A stretch of DNA of 64,000 nucleotides from Chitinophaga polysaccharea (GTDB lineage: Bacteria > Bacteroidota > Bacteroidia > Chitinophagales > Chitinophagaceae). Positions 1 through 8,769 of this stretch are shown here, one piece after another. Under the pieces are notes generated by a model that searched no databases, was not told the DNA's origin, and saw only the letters and a program-made list of their open reading frames with translations. Location of the stretch: NCBI RefSeq assembly GCF_007829335.1, contig NZ_VIWO01000003.1, forward strand, positions 1 through 64,000, given 5' to 3'. The position numbers and the translations under genes were made by a program. The stretch's first letter is position 1; every line of letters begins with the position of its first letter.

Positions 1-124
1 TAGAAACGCTCTTCGAGGGGTACGGGATGTAGAATTCTTTCTGTTTAGATTATATAAACTTTATGCCTAATCCCCCAAGTTTTCAACTTGATCCCTTGAT
101 CCTTGAATACTTGGGGGCCTGCCT

Positions 125-161
125 AAAAACAAAAATGGACAAACCTGAGTTTGTCCATTTT
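125..161 (-). terminator. Rho-independent terminator of tRNA-Leu
   Basis: A 12-bp perfect stem (132-143 with 150-161) has a 6-nt loop. Read on the minus strand it starts 1 nt after the tRNA 3' end and is followed by a T-rich run, so it should end the tRNA transcript. Confidence 0.85.
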
Positions 162-162
162 G

Positions 163-246
163 TGCCCAGAACTGGATTCGAACCAGCACACCCTTGCGAG
201 CGCTGCGACCTGAACACAGTGCGTCTACCAATTTCGCCATCTGGGC
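163..246 (-). tRNA. tRNA-Leu (anticodon CAG)
   Basis: The 84-nt minus-strand sequence folds as a class II tRNA. It has a 7-bp acceptor stem starting GCCCAGA, a D-arm with TTGGTAGA, an anticodon stem CTGTG/CGCAG enclosing loop TTCAGGT (anticodon CAG), a long variable arm, and a T-arm with GGTTCGAATCC. The discriminator is A at 163. The bases that follow are CAA, so the 3' CCA is not encoded and must be added by the CCA-adding enzyme, whose gene lies at 3118-4554. The long variable arm and the anticodon together make leucine secure. A consensus promoter lies upstream and a strong terminator directly downstream, so it is probably transcribed alone. Confidence 0.96.
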
Positions 247-272
247 ATCGCAGTGTCCCCGTTAAGGGATTG

Positions 273-303
273 CAAAAGTACACGTTTTTTTAAATCTGCC
301 AAA
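273..303 (-). promoter_or_regulatory. Bacteroidota housekeeping promoter for tRNA-Leu
   Basis: On the minus strand, TTTG (300-303) is followed by exactly 19 nt and then TACTTTTG (273-280). This is a full match to the Bacteroidota primary-sigma consensus TTTG-N19-TANNTTTG. Initiation a few bases downstream would leave a 5' leader of about 20 nt before the tRNA. Confidence 0.85.
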
Positions 304-320
304 CTTTTTTTCAAACCGGC

Positions 321-357
321 AAAAAAAATCGCGCAGTAGGCATACCCGCTGCGCGAT
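321..357 (-). terminator. Terminator of dapD
   Basis: A 9-bp GC-rich stem (328-336 with 349-357, ATCGCGCAG/CTGCGCGAT) is followed on the minus strand by eight T. It lies about 20 nt after the dapD stop codon. Confidence 0.85.
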
Positions 358-376
358 GAAGTATAAGAAAAATGAT

Positions 377-1189
377 TTATACTGCTACGTTAAACTCACG
401 TAAAGTGTCATTCAGACTGGTTTTTAGATCTGTAGAGGCTTTACGTTGGCCAATAATCAGTGCACAGGATACCTGGTATTCGCCAGCAGGGAACTTCTTG
501 GTATAGGTACCCGGAATTACTACGCTGCGCGCTGGTACCCGGCCCTTGTATTCAATTGGCTCGCTGCCGCTTACGTCAATAATTTTGGTAGACTGTGTCA
601 GCACTACGTTAGCACCCAATACAGCTTCTTTTTCTACCACTACGCCTTCTACTACGATGCAACGGGAGCCTACGAAACAGCCGTCTTCAATGATTACGGG
701 GCTGGCTTGCAGGGGTTCCAGTACACCGCCAATGCCCACGCCACCGCTCAGGTGTACATGTTTGCCAATCTGTGCGCAGGAGCCTACGGTAGCCCAGGTA
801 TCTACCATGGTACCTTCGTCTACAAAGGCGCCAATATTTACGTAAGAAGGCATCAGGATACAACCTTTGGCGATATAAGCGCCATAACGGGCAATCGCAT
901 GAGGTACTACTCTTACACCCAGGTCTTTATAATTAGATTTCAATCTCATTTTGTCATAGAACTCAAATGGAGGCAATTCCATTGTTTCCATGGGTTGTAT
1001 AGAAAAATACAGTAAAATGGCCTGTTTCACCCATTCATTTACCTGCCAGCCATTAGCCGTAGGCTCAGCTACTCTCAGATGTCCCTTATCTACTGCTTCT
1101 ATCACTGCTTTCACCGCATCTGTATAGGAGGTTTCCTGTAAGAGGCTGCGATCAGCCCAGGCAGCCAGTATTTGTTGTTGTAATTCCAT
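377..1189 (-). CDS. dapD: 2,3,4,5-tetrahydropyridine-2,6-dicarboxylate N-succinyltransferase
   Basis: DapD transfers succinyl from succinyl-CoA to tetrahydrodipicolinate in the succinylase branch of lysine and meso-diaminopimelate synthesis, in the cytoplasm. The 270-residue length fits the family. The N-terminal helical part is followed by a left-handed beta-helix of hexapeptide repeats from about residue 100 to 210 (for example VGSCAQIGKHVHL, GVGIGGVLEP, IEDGCFVGSRCIVVEG). The C-terminal IPGTY and ALIIGQR segments are also typical. It is a single-gene unit with its own candidate promoter and terminator. The ATG at 1189 gives the usual DapD N-terminus and is preceded by an A/T-rich leader rather than a Shine-Dalgarno, as usual in Bacteroidota. 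Confidence 0.95.
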   Translation of the reverse strand: MELQQQILAAWADRSLLQETSYTDAVKAVIEAVDKGHLRVAEPTANGWQVNEWVKQAILLYFSIQPMETMELPPFEFYDKMRLKSNYKDLGVRVVPHAIARYGAYIAKGCILMPSYVNIGAFVDEGTMVDTWATVGSCAQIGKHVHLSGGVGIGGVLEPLQASPVIIEDGCFVGSRCIVVEGVVVEKEAVLGANVVLTQSTKIIDVSGSEPIEYKGRVPARSVVIPGTYTKKFPAGEYQVSCALIIGQRKASTDLKTSLNDTLREFNVAV

Positions 1190-1205
1190 CTTTTTTTATT
1201 TTCCG

Positions 1206-1237
1206 CAAACATAATACGTAAAAAATAAAATTACGAA
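1206..1237 (-). promoter_or_regulatory. Candidate dapD promoter
   Basis: On the minus strand a perfect -7 element TATGTTTG (1206-1213) is preceded by TTCG (1234-1237) at 20 nt. The expected start would give a leader of about 10 nt. The -7 element is strong and the -33 element imperfect. Confidence 0.5.
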
Positions 1238-1327
1238 TCAGGAAGGGGGAATTCGGGAAATCTTATCAGATATACGTAAATCGCCATCTGTAATTCGTAA
1301 TTTCGCGTTTTCGTCTGATAGCGCTAT

Positions 1328-2467
1328 ATGAAAATAGGATTCGACGCCAAACGGGCATTCCAGAATAATACAGGTCTCGGCAACTACAGTCGCACGTTAA
1401 TATCTTCACTGGTAAAGGATTTTCCGGGGGAAGACTGGTTCCTGTTTGCACCTAAGCAAACAACGATGTATGACCTGCGTAATATGCCGGCCCTGAAAGT
1501 GGTAACGCCGGTGAAAGCCCTGCACCGCTGGTTTAAATCCGCCTGGCGCAGTCGCTTCATCGTGAAAGACCTGTTGCGCTATCATATCAATATCTTTCAT
1601 GGCCTCAGCCATGAGCTGCCCTTTGGGATCCATAAAAGCGGTATCCGCGCGGTGGTGACCATGCACGACCTGATTTTCGAAAGATACCCCGAACAATACA
1701 ACCCGATCGACGTACTCACTTATCGCCGCAAGGCAAAGTATGCCTGTCGCTATGCCGATAGGGTGGTGGCTATCAGCGAACAAACCAAACAAGACCTGAT
1801 CACTTATTATCATACGCCCGCAGAAAAAATTGAGGTGGTGTACCAAAGCTGTGACCCGGCTTTTGCAGAAATGCATAGCACGGCCAACATAGCCGCCATG
1901 GTGGCTAAATACCAGCTGCCATCCCAATATTTTCTATATGTGGGCTCGCTAATCGAACGGAAAAACCTGCTCGGCATTGTAACGGCCATGAATATACTAA
2001 AAGGAACACTCGATATCCCATTGGTGGTATTGGGCAGTGGCAGCGGTTATAAGAAGAAGGTGAAGCGTTTCCTGGAAGCCCACGGACTTACCAGCCGGGT
2101 GATCTTCCTGAATGAGAAGGCAAGACTCCGGAATGAAGAGTTGCCGCTGCTATACCAGGGCGCGGTGGCGCTGATCTATCCTTCCATATTCGAAGGTTTC
2201 GGCATTCCCATCCTGGAGGCGTTGTGGAGTCGTACTCCCGTTATTACATCCAATGGCTCCTGCTTTGCGGAAACTGCCAGCAATGCCGCCCTGTACGTAA
2301 ATCCACTCGACCCTGCAACGATTGCGGAAGCTATGAAGGAAGTGGCAGGTAATCCACAGCTGGTAGCGGAAATGCGGGAAAAAGGCTGGCAGCATGCGCA
2401 ACAGTTTACTCCGGAAAAATGCGCAGCCGCCATGATGGAAGTATATAAAAAAATAAATAACCAATAA
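1328..2467 (+). CDS. Family 4 glycosyltransferase (GT-B fold)
   Basis: The 379-residue protein should transfer a sugar from a nucleotide-sugar donor to a glycan or lipid acceptor at the cytoplasmic membrane face. The N-terminus (MKIGFDAKRAFQNNTGLGNYSR) has the acceptor-side glycine loop of GT4 enzymes. Around residue 180-200 lies a segment YFLYVGSLIERKN typical of the start of the donor domain. The E-x7-E motif is EGFGIPILE (E289 and E297), followed by TPVITSNGSCFAE. It lies 15 nt upstream of the TsaC gene and is probably cotranscribed with it, although the functions look unrelated. The sugar and acceptor cannot be told from the sequence. Confidence 0.88.
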   Translation: MKIGFDAKRAFQNNTGLGNYSRTLISSLVKDFPGEDWFLFAPKQTTMYDLRNMPALKVVTPVKALHRWFKSAWRSRFIVKDLLRYHINIFHGLSHELPFGIHKSGIRAVVTMHDLIFERYPEQYNPIDVLTYRRKAKYACRYADRVVAISEQTKQDLITYYHTPAEKIEVVYQSCDPAFAEMHSTANIAAMVAKYQLPSQYFLYVGSLIERKNLLGIVTAMNILKGTLDIPLVVLGSGSGYKKKVKRFLEAHGLTSRVIFLNEKARLRNEELPLLYQGAVALIYPSIFEGFGIPILEALWSRTPVITSNGSCFAETASNAALYVNPLDPATIAEAMKEVAGNPQLVAEMREKGWQHAQQFTPEKCAAAMMEVYKKINNQ

Positions 2468-2482
2468 ATAACAACGGATAAA

Positions 2483-3049
2483 ATGTTTGAAGACGATATC
2501 AGCGCGGCCATGCCGGTGCTGCGCAGCGGCGGACTAATCCTTTATCCCACCGATACCATCTGGGGAATTGGCTGCGATGCTACAGATGAAGTGGCGGTGA
2601 AAAAAGTATTTGCCCTGAAGAAACGCAGCGAAAGTAAAAGCCTGGTAATCCTCCTGGCCGATGTGCGCGACCTGTTGCAGTACAGCGCTAACCCGCTGCC
2701 TGATATTGCCGACATCATCGGAAGCTTTACCCGCCCCACCACGGTGATCTATGAAGGCGCCCTGGGCCTGGCGCCCAACGTCATCAGCGAAGACGGTAGC
2801 GTAGCTATCCGCATCGTGAAAGATCCTTTCTGCCGCCACCTGGTTAAAAGACTGCGTAAACCATTGGTATCCACCTCTGCCAATATCAGCGGAGCCCCAT
2901 CCCCGGCTTCTTTTAAGGACGTGTCGGAAGAAATCCGGAATGGCGTAGATTACGTCGTAAAATACCGCCAGGACGATATCGAACCCGCTACGCCGTCCAG
3001 GATTATCCGGATAAACAAAGACGGTTCTATCGCCATAATCCGGGATTAA
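2483..3049 (+). CDS. tsaC: L-threonylcarbamoyladenylate synthase, Sua5/YciO/YrdC family
   Basis: This enzyme makes threonylcarbamoyl-AMP from threonine, bicarbonate and ATP, the first step of the t6A37 modification of tRNAs that read ANN codons. The 188 residues cover a single YrdC domain without the C-terminal Sua5 domain. Recognisable parts are the N-terminal GGLILYPTDTIWGIGCDAT, the KKRSESKSL substrate-binding segment around residue 48, RPTTVIYEG, VAIRIVKD and STSANISGAPSP around residue 130. It is the first of four plus-strand genes (2483-6236) that are mostly tRNA-maturation genes. YciO paralogues of unknown role look similar, so tsaC is likely rather than certain. Confidence 0.88.
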   Translation: MFEDDISAAMPVLRSGGLILYPTDTIWGIGCDATDEVAVKKVFALKKRSESKSLVILLADVRDLLQYSANPLPDIADIIGSFTRPTTVIYEGALGLAPNVISEDGSVAIRIVKDPFCRHLVKRLRKPLVSTSANISGAPSPASFKDVSEEIRNGVDYVVKYRQDDIEPATPSRIIRINKDGSIAIIRD

Positions 3050-3117
3050 ATTGTTTATTTATTACATTTGCGCCCTGGTTTCAGCGAAAGGAACAAACTT
3101 AACAGGAATATATTGAT

Positions 3118-4554
3118 ATGATCAGCAGCAAACCGTTAGATATACCCTGCTCCCTGCAGGAAAGAAAAGTGCTGGAAAAGATAGCCTTGGCCGCCCATGA
3201 ACTGGGGGTGCCCGCCTATCTGATCGGGGGCTTTGTGCGGGACAAACTGTTGGGAAGGAAAACTAAAGATATGGACATCGTGTGCGTTGGTGATGGGATC
3301 ACCCTCGCACATAAAGTCGGACAAAGCCTGGGCGATAATATCCCCGTTAGCTTCTTCAAAACCTACGGCACCGCCCAGGTAAAGTGGAACGACCTCGAAA
3401 TAGAATTTGTAGGCGCCCGCAAAGAAAGCTACCGCCAGGAATCCCGTAACCCGGAAGTAACTGCAGGTACCTTGCAGGACGACCAGAACCGCCGCGATTT
3501 TACGATCAACGCCATGGCTATCAGCCTTAGAGATATCGATTATGGTACCCTGCTCGATCCGTTTGATGGACTAGCAGACCTTGATAGAAAACTGATCCGC
3601 ACACCCCTGGCGCCTGAACAAACTTTCAGCGATGATCCCCTGCGCATGATGCGGGCCATCCGCTTCGCATCCCAGCTGCAGTTTACCATCGACGAAAGCG
3701 CCTTCGCAGCTATCCGCAGCAATGCAGAACGTATCCGCATCATCTCCCAGGAAAGAATTACCGATGAGTTTAATAAGATCATGCTCTCCCCTAAACCATC
3801 GGTGGGCCTCGACTTATTATATAAATCCGGCCTGCTCAAAATTATTTTCCCTCAAATGATCGATATGGTGGGAGTAGAGATGTACGAAGGAAAAGGGCAT
3901 AAAGATAATTTTTATCATACCTTGCAGGTAGTAGATAATATCTCGGAAAATACCCGCGATCTCTGGCTGAGATGGGCCGCACTGCTACACGATATTGGTA
4001 AGCCCGCTACCAAGAAATTTGAACCAGGCCACGGCTGGACATTTCACGGCCACGATGCGGTGGGAGGGAAGATGGTCACCCGTATTTTTACCCGGCTGAA
4101 ATTACCACTGGGCGATAAAATGAAATTGGTGAAAAAACTGGTAGAACTGCATCTCAGGCCTATCAGCCTCACTAAAGAGAATATAACAGACTCGGCTATC
4201 CGCAGATTGCTGTTCGACGCCGGCGATGATATTGAAAGTCTCATGATGCTTTGCGAAGCAGATATCACCTCAAAAAACAGGGCCAAAGTAAAACGCTACC
4301 TGGAAAATTTTGAACTGGTGCGCAAACGCCTCAAAGAAGTGGAAGAAAGCGACAAAATCCGCAACTGGCAGCCTCCTGTAACCGGTGAAATGATCATGGA
4401 AACTTTCGGCCTGAAACCCGGAAGGATAGTAGGTGATCTCAAAAACGCCATCAGGGAAGCTATCCTGGATGGCCATATCCCAAATACATACGAAGCAGCA
4501 TACGCTTTTTTATTGGAAAAAGCGGGGGAATTGAATCTCACCCCTGTTAAATAA
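3118..4554 (+). CDS. cca: CCA-adding tRNA nucleotidyltransferase with HD domain
   Basis: The 478-residue protein builds or repairs the 3' CCA end of tRNAs. The N-terminal polymerase beta-type head shows GG-F-VRD at residues 37-42 and the metal-binding D-x-D at 51-53. It is followed by the RRDFTINAMA segment near residue 125 and the DPLRMMRAIRFASQL motif near 175, both hallmarks of class II CCA enzymes. A C-terminal HD phosphohydrolase domain carries LLHDIGKP with H291-D292. The tRNA-Leu gene in this window has no encoded CCA, so the activity is needed. A TACATTTG -7-like element at 3063-3070 could drive it separately from the upstream pair. Confidence 0.93.
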   Translation: MISSKPLDIPCSLQERKVLEKIALAAHELGVPAYLIGGFVRDKLLGRKTKDMDIVCVGDGITLAHKVGQSLGDNIPVSFFKTYGTAQVKWNDLEIEFVGARKESYRQESRNPEVTAGTLQDDQNRRDFTINAMAISLRDIDYGTLLDPFDGLADLDRKLIRTPLAPEQTFSDDPLRMMRAIRFASQLQFTIDESAFAAIRSNAERIRIISQERITDEFNKIMLSPKPSVGLDLLYKSGLLKIIFPQMIDMVGVEMYEGKGHKDNFYHTLQVVDNISENTRDLWLRWAALLHDIGKPATKKFEPGHGWTFHGHDAVGGKMVTRIFTRLKLPLGDKMKLVKKLVELHLRPISLTKENITDSAIRRLLFDAGDDIESLMMLCEADITSKNRAKVKRYLENFELVRKRLKEVEESDKIRNWQPPVTGEMIMETFGLKPGRIVGDLKNAIREAILDGHIPNTYEAAYAFLLEKAGELNLTPVK

Positions 4555-4657
4555 AATTGGTAATTTTACGTAACCATAATAACAACTAATCATCAGCATA
4601 GGGGCTACCGCTCACTGCGGCCTGTTTAAACATTATCTAACATATAACCTTTTTGTC

Positions 4658-5233
4658 ATGCCGGTTTTGAAATTCAGAGTTTACTGGGAAGAAGATGAAA
4701 GTGTCTACAGAGACATTGCCATTAAGCCGAATCAGACGTTTTTATTATTTCACCAAGCTATTTTGCAGGCATTCGAATTTGACTCAAAACATAAAGCTAC
4801 TTTTTTCCGTAGCAATGATAACTGGCAACGCGGCCGCGAAATTATCCTCGAACTGGATAACCAGCCACGCAAAGCGGAACCCTTGCTCATGGCGGATACC
4901 ATGATCGCCGCCGCCGTAAAGGATCCTAACCAGAAATTTATTTACCTCTACGATTTCGCTAAAAACTGGTCTTTCCTCGTAGAACTGATCGGTGTTTCCA
5001 AAGACGAAAACAGCAAAATCACCTACCCCGCCTGCGTACGTAAAGAAGGCCTCGCGCCCAGTCAATACGGCACCAAAGGCCTCGTAGGTGACAAACTGGT
5101 GGAAATGGAAGAAAAATATGACCTCAACAAAGAAGGCATGGATGCCGATGGATTCGGTGAAGAAGGAGAAGAAAGTGATGCCATGGGCGGGGATAGCGAA
5201 GAATTCGGCGCAGAAGAAGAAAGTAGTTTCTAG
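4658..5233 (+). CDS. PRiA4_ORF3-like protein with acidic tail
   Basis: The 191-residue cytoplasmic protein has the start pattern of the plasmid pRiA4b ORF-3-like family (LKFRVYWEEDESVYRDIAI, then a helix ILQAFEFDS and a segment FIYLYDFAKNWSFLVELIGV). Relatives are sometimes labelled as IS1096 passenger proteins, but no transposase or inverted repeat is present here. The function of the family is unknown to me. The last 35 residues or so are highly acidic, Glu/Asp/Gly-rich and probably disordered. It sits between cca and miaA on the same strand, so a link to tRNA or RNA metabolism is possible by context only. Confidence 0.75.
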   Translation: MPVLKFRVYWEEDESVYRDIAIKPNQTFLLFHQAILQAFEFDSKHKATFFRSNDNWQRGREIILELDNQPRKAEPLLMADTMIAAAVKDPNQKFIYLYDFAKNWSFLVELIGVSKDENSKITYPACVRKEGLAPSQYGTKGLVGDKLVEMEEKYDLNKEGMDADGFGEEGEESDAMGGDSEEFGAEEESSF

Positions 5234-5255
5234 TTAATTTATCCAATACGATATA

Positions 5256-5316
5256 ACGGAGTTTTGGGAAGATGCTAACAGCCATTGTGCTACCTGTCAT
5301 CTGCTCAAAACTCCGT
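5256..5316 (+). other. Structured intergenic RNA element upstream of miaA
   Basis: An 11-bp perfect inverted repeat (5256-5266 with 5306-5316, ACGGAGTTTTG/CAAAACTCCGT) encloses a second short stem AGATG/CATCT (5270-5274 with 5298-5302). It ends 20 nt before the miaA start. There is no clear T-run after it. It could be a terminator for the upstream gene or a structured miaA leader. Confidence 0.5.
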
Positions 5317-5336
5317 CACTTTTCAGCTCATCAGAT

Positions 5337-6236
5337 ATGCAAAAAACGGTCATTGTCATCGCAGGACCCACTGCTTCCGGTAAAACAGCCCTGTCCATAC
5401 AACTGGCACAACTGTTCAATACCGCCGTGATCTCTGCCGACTCCCGGCAGTGCTACCGCGAAATTACCATCGGTACTGCAAAGCCCTCTCCCGAAGAGCT
5501 GGCGGCCGTTCCCCATTATTTCATTAATTCTCACAGCATAAAAGAAGATATCAACGCCGGCATCTACGAAAAACTCGCCCTCGGCTATGCCCGGGAAATA
5601 TTTCAACAGAACGACGTGGCCATTATGTGTGGTGGGACTGGCCTCTATATCAGGGCCTTCGCCGAAGGAATAGACGATATGCCCGCTATTCCACCCGGTA
5701 TACGCACCCATCTCAATGAGCAATTTGTTCAACACGGCATCGCCTGGCTTCAGCAACAGCTCCAGGAAAGAGATCCGGACTTCTATGCCATCGCGGAAAC
5801 CCAGAACCCACAGCGCCTCATCCGCGCCCTGGAAGTGCTCAACGCTACCGGAAAATCTATTACCACCTTCCGCACCGCCAATCGCATACCCCGCGATTTC
5901 CGTATCATCAAAATAGGGATCACCCTCCCTAAAGAACAACTACATCACAATATTCACTACCGCGTAGATCAAATGATCCACGCCGGCCTCGTGGAAGAAG
6001 TACGCTCGGTAGCCCCCTACCGCGAACATAATGCATTGCGCACCGTAGGATACCAGGAAATCTTCCAGTTCCTTGATGGACATATCTCCCTTGATCAGGC
6101 CATCAACGATATCAAAACGCATACCCGCCAATATGCCAAAAGGCAACTAACCTGGTTCAGGAAAGATCCCGCTTTTCAATGGTTCGACCCCCGCCAGGTG
6201 AAAGACATCGTTACCTGGGTACAGCAACAGCTATAA
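5337..6236 (+). CDS. miaA: tRNA dimethylallyltransferase
   Basis: MiaA transfers dimethylallyl from DMAPP to N6 of A37 in tRNAs reading UNN codons, giving i6A. The 299-residue length fits. A P-loop GPTASGKT lies at residues 10-17, the SADSRQCYREI motif near 36 contributes the catalytic aspartate, and the GGTGLYIRA motif lies near 100. The C-terminal part holds LRTVGYQEIFQFLDG and the TRQYAKRQLTWFRKD segment that binds the anticodon loop. The ATG gives the P-loop at its usual distance from the N-terminus. MiaB, which thiomethylates the product, is encoded at the right edge of this window. Confidence 0.96.
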   Translation: MQKTVIVIAGPTASGKTALSIQLAQLFNTAVISADSRQCYREITIGTAKPSPEELAAVPHYFINSHSIKEDINAGIYEKLALGYAREIFQQNDVAIMCGGTGLYIRAFAEGIDDMPAIPPGIRTHLNEQFVQHGIAWLQQQLQERDPDFYAIAETQNPQRLIRALEVLNATGKSITTFRTANRIPRDFRIIKIGITLPKEQLHHNIHYRVDQMIHAGLVEEVRSVAPYREHNALRTVGYQEIFQFLDGHISLDQAINDIKTHTRQYAKRQLTWFRKDPAFQWFDPRQVKDIVTWVQQQL

Positions 6237-6389
6237 CCTTCATTTACGAACAACCACTGTATCAAAAACGAACACCATTTATTTATATTGTATATATAAA
6301 TATTTTACTTTTATAGAGATGGGATCATGGCACTCCATTCGCTGCTCCGCTTTCCAAACCATCACCTCCAGAAGGTAAAAGAGCCGCTT

Positions 6390-8759
6390 ATGATTAAAAA
6401 CTACCTGAAAATTGCCTGGCGCCAGCTCACTAAGAACAAGCGCTTTACCACGCTCAACCTGGCAGGCCTCTCTACCGGTCTCGCCTGTACGCTTTTGATA
6501 TATTTGTGGATACACGATGAACTGAGCTTCGATCGCTTTCACCAGCACGACCAGCACCTGTTCCAGGTAATGGAAAATAAACCACATGAAAAAGGCATCG
6601 TTACCTCCGGGGAAACACCGGCCATGTTAGCGGAAACGCTTGTTACCACCATGCCGGAAGTTGCATATGCAACGGTGAGTACACACCCATCCTGGTTTCC
6701 TAAAGCAATAATGGCCGCCGGTAAACAACGCAGTAAAGCCGGTGGCATTTTCGCCGGGAAAGATTATCTCCGCGTCTTCTCCTATCCACTACTGCAGGGA
6801 AACGCACAGCAGGTATTGCAGGATAAAAACGGCATCGTGATTTCCGAAAAACTTGCCCAGGCACTCTTTCATAATGCAGCAAGTGCAGTAGGGAAAACCA
6901 TCAGCTGGCAGTTCGATATCATTAAAAAAAGCAGCATTGTTACCGGGGTCCTGAAAAACATGCCGGCTAATTCCTCGGTGCACGTTGATTTTATACTACC
7001 ATTCGATGCGTTCAAAGATATCATGAACATTACGCAGATGGATCCGCAAGGCCCCTTCCTCACGTACCTGGTCACTAAAGATGGCGCCAACATACCCGCG
7101 TTTAATGCAAAGCTGAGCCGATACATGACCAGCATCACGCCAGGTGCCAGTACGCCGAGGCAGTTGTTTCTCCAACGGTACAGCAACAACTACCTCTACG
7201 GTGATTTCGAAAATGGCGTATCAACAGGAGGGAGGATCAGCTATGTAAAATTATTTTCACTCATCGCGCTTTTTATCCTGTTGATTGCAGGCATCAACTT
7301 CGTCAATCTCTCCACTGCCCGGGCTTCCGACCGAATGAGGGAAATGGGTATCCGTAAAGCTATTGGCGCCAACCGCGCTATCCTGATCTTCCAGCACCTG
7401 GGGGAGTCTATGCTGATGACTTTCCTCGCACTCCTCATCGCGCTCTTACTGGTAACCTTGCTGCTGCCACAATTCAACCTTATTACAGGTAAAACATTAT
7501 CATTGACGCCCACACCAGGCATGGTGTTGTCTATACTAAGTATCACCTTTTTTACTGGTTTACTGGCGGGCAGTTACCCAGCTTTCTATCTCTCCGGATT
7601 CAATCCACTCACGGTATTGAAAGGAAAACTCCCCAGTGCAACAGGGCAGCTGCTCGCCCGAAAAGGGTTGGTGGTATTCCAGTTTACGCTCTCCGTATTA
7701 TTCATGGTGGCAGTAATTACCATCTACCGGCAAATCGCTTATATACAGTCTAAAAATCCCGGGTACGATAAAGACAATGTAGTATACTTCGATGCGGAAG
7801 GCAAAGTTGCCAAAGAAGGCATGCCGGCTTTTTTAGCAGCTGTAAAGAAAATCCCAGGCGTCGTAAATGCCTCCGGCATGGTAGGCAACCTGCTGGGTGC
7901 GCCTTCTATGGGTTACACCTGGAAGGGGCGCGGGATAGATGAAACGATTATCTACCGCCCGGTGCAGGTCAATTATGATATGATAGAAACACTGGGCCTG
8001 GAAATGGCAGCTGGCCGGTCGTTTTCACGCCGCTTCGGTACAGATAGATCCAATATCATCTTTAATGAAACCGCCATCAAAGCCATGGGTATTGCCGATC
8101 CGGTGGGAAAAGTGATCTCGTTCAATGGCATCACCACCACGATCATAGGAGTGGTGAAGGATTTCCATTTCCAGTCGCTGCACGAAACCATCAAGCCCCA
8201 GTTTTTTACGCTGGACTTTCACAACAGCACGGTAATGATTAAAATAAAAGCAGGACAAACAAAAGCGGTGCTCGACAAACTGGCTGCTTTCTACCAATCG
8301 TACAATCCGGGATTTACCTTCGATTACAAATTCCTGGATGAAGATTACCAGGCGCAATATATCGCAGAAAATAGGGTGGCGGCGCTTTCCCGGTATTTCA
8401 CAGGGTTGGCGGTATTGATTTCCTGCCTGGGATTATTTGGCCTGGCCATGTTTACAGCAGAAAACAAACGCAAGGAAGTCAGCATCCGCAAGGTGTTAGG
8501 CGCTACGGTGACCAATATCGTGATAATGCTATCGAAAGAGCTGCTGCGTGCCGTACTACTGGCGGTGTTGATTGGATTACCACTGGCCTGGTATTGTATG
8601 GATCGTTGGCTGAATAGCTTTGCCTGGCGTATTCAGCTGGAACCAGGTGAGTTCCTGTTGGGAGGTGGTGCTATCCTGGGCATTACAATATTAACAGTGA
8701 GTTACCAGACCATCCGCGCAGCTACTGAAAACCCAGTGAAGAGCTTGAAAATGGAATAA
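6390..8759 (+). CDS. FtsX/MacB-type ABC transporter permease
   Basis: The 789-residue integral membrane protein has the duplicated MacB_PCD-FtsX layout. A transmembrane segment near residue 20-40 follows the NYLKIAWRQLTKNK start, then come a large extracytoplasmic domain and three transmembrane helices from about 290, with the loop RMREMGIRKAIGANR. A second extracytoplasmic domain and a final three-helix block contain the matching RKEVSIRKVLGA loop. I place the start at 6390 (MIKNYLKIAWR) rather than the in-frame ATG at 6327, because the extra 21 residues are not hydrophobic and MIKNYLKIAWR is the usual start of this family. No ATPase gene is nearby, so the partner is encoded elsewhere. The substrate is unknown; such permeases are abundant in Bacteroidota. 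Confidence 0.85.
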   Translation: MIKNYLKIAWRQLTKNKRFTTLNLAGLSTGLACTLLIYLWIHDELSFDRFHQHDQHLFQVMENKPHEKGIVTSGETPAMLAETLVTTMPEVAYATVSTHPSWFPKAIMAAGKQRSKAGGIFAGKDYLRVFSYPLLQGNAQQVLQDKNGIVISEKLAQALFHNAASAVGKTISWQFDIIKKSSIVTGVLKNMPANSSVHVDFILPFDAFKDIMNITQMDPQGPFLTYLVTKDGANIPAFNAKLSRYMTSITPGASTPRQLFLQRYSNNYLYGDFENGVSTGGRISYVKLFSLIALFILLIAGINFVNLSTARASDRMREMGIRKAIGANRAILIFQHLGESMLMTFLALLIALLLVTLLLPQFNLITGKTLSLTPTPGMVLSILSITFFTGLLAGSYPAFYLSGFNPLTVLKGKLPSATGQLLARKGLVVFQFTLSVLFMVAVITIYRQIAYIQSKNPGYDKDNVVYFDAEGKVAKEGMPAFLAAVKKIPGVVNASGMVGNLLGAPSMGYTWKGRGIDETIIYRPVQVNYDMIETLGLEMAAGRSFSRRFGTDRSNIIFNETAIKAMGIADPVGKVISFNGITTTIIGVVKDFHFQSLHETIKPQFFTLDFHNSTVMIKIKAGQTKAVLDKLAAFYQSYNPGFTFDYKFLDEDYQAQYIAENRVAALSRYFTGLAVLISCLGLFGLAMFTAENKRKEVSIRKVLGATVTNIVIMLSKELLRAVLLAVLIGLPLAWYCMDRWLNSFAWRIQLEPGEFLLGGGAILGITILTVSYQTIRAATENPVKSLKME

Positions 8760-8769
8760 TGTCAAACTT

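Noticed and set aside
2..70. Open frame running off the left edge (ending LYKLYA)
   Set aside because: Only 22 residues are visible, they match nothing that I recognise, and a tRNA unit lies just to the right.
72..117. 9-bp inverted repeat CCCCCAAGT/ACTTGGGGG
   Set aside because: It may be a terminator of a gene to the left of the window, but no gene end is recognisable and no T-run follows.
4658..5233. Transposon-related gene, from the IS1096 label sometimes given to the family
   Set aside because: There is no transposase gene and no terminal inverted repeats, and the neighbours are core tRNA genes.
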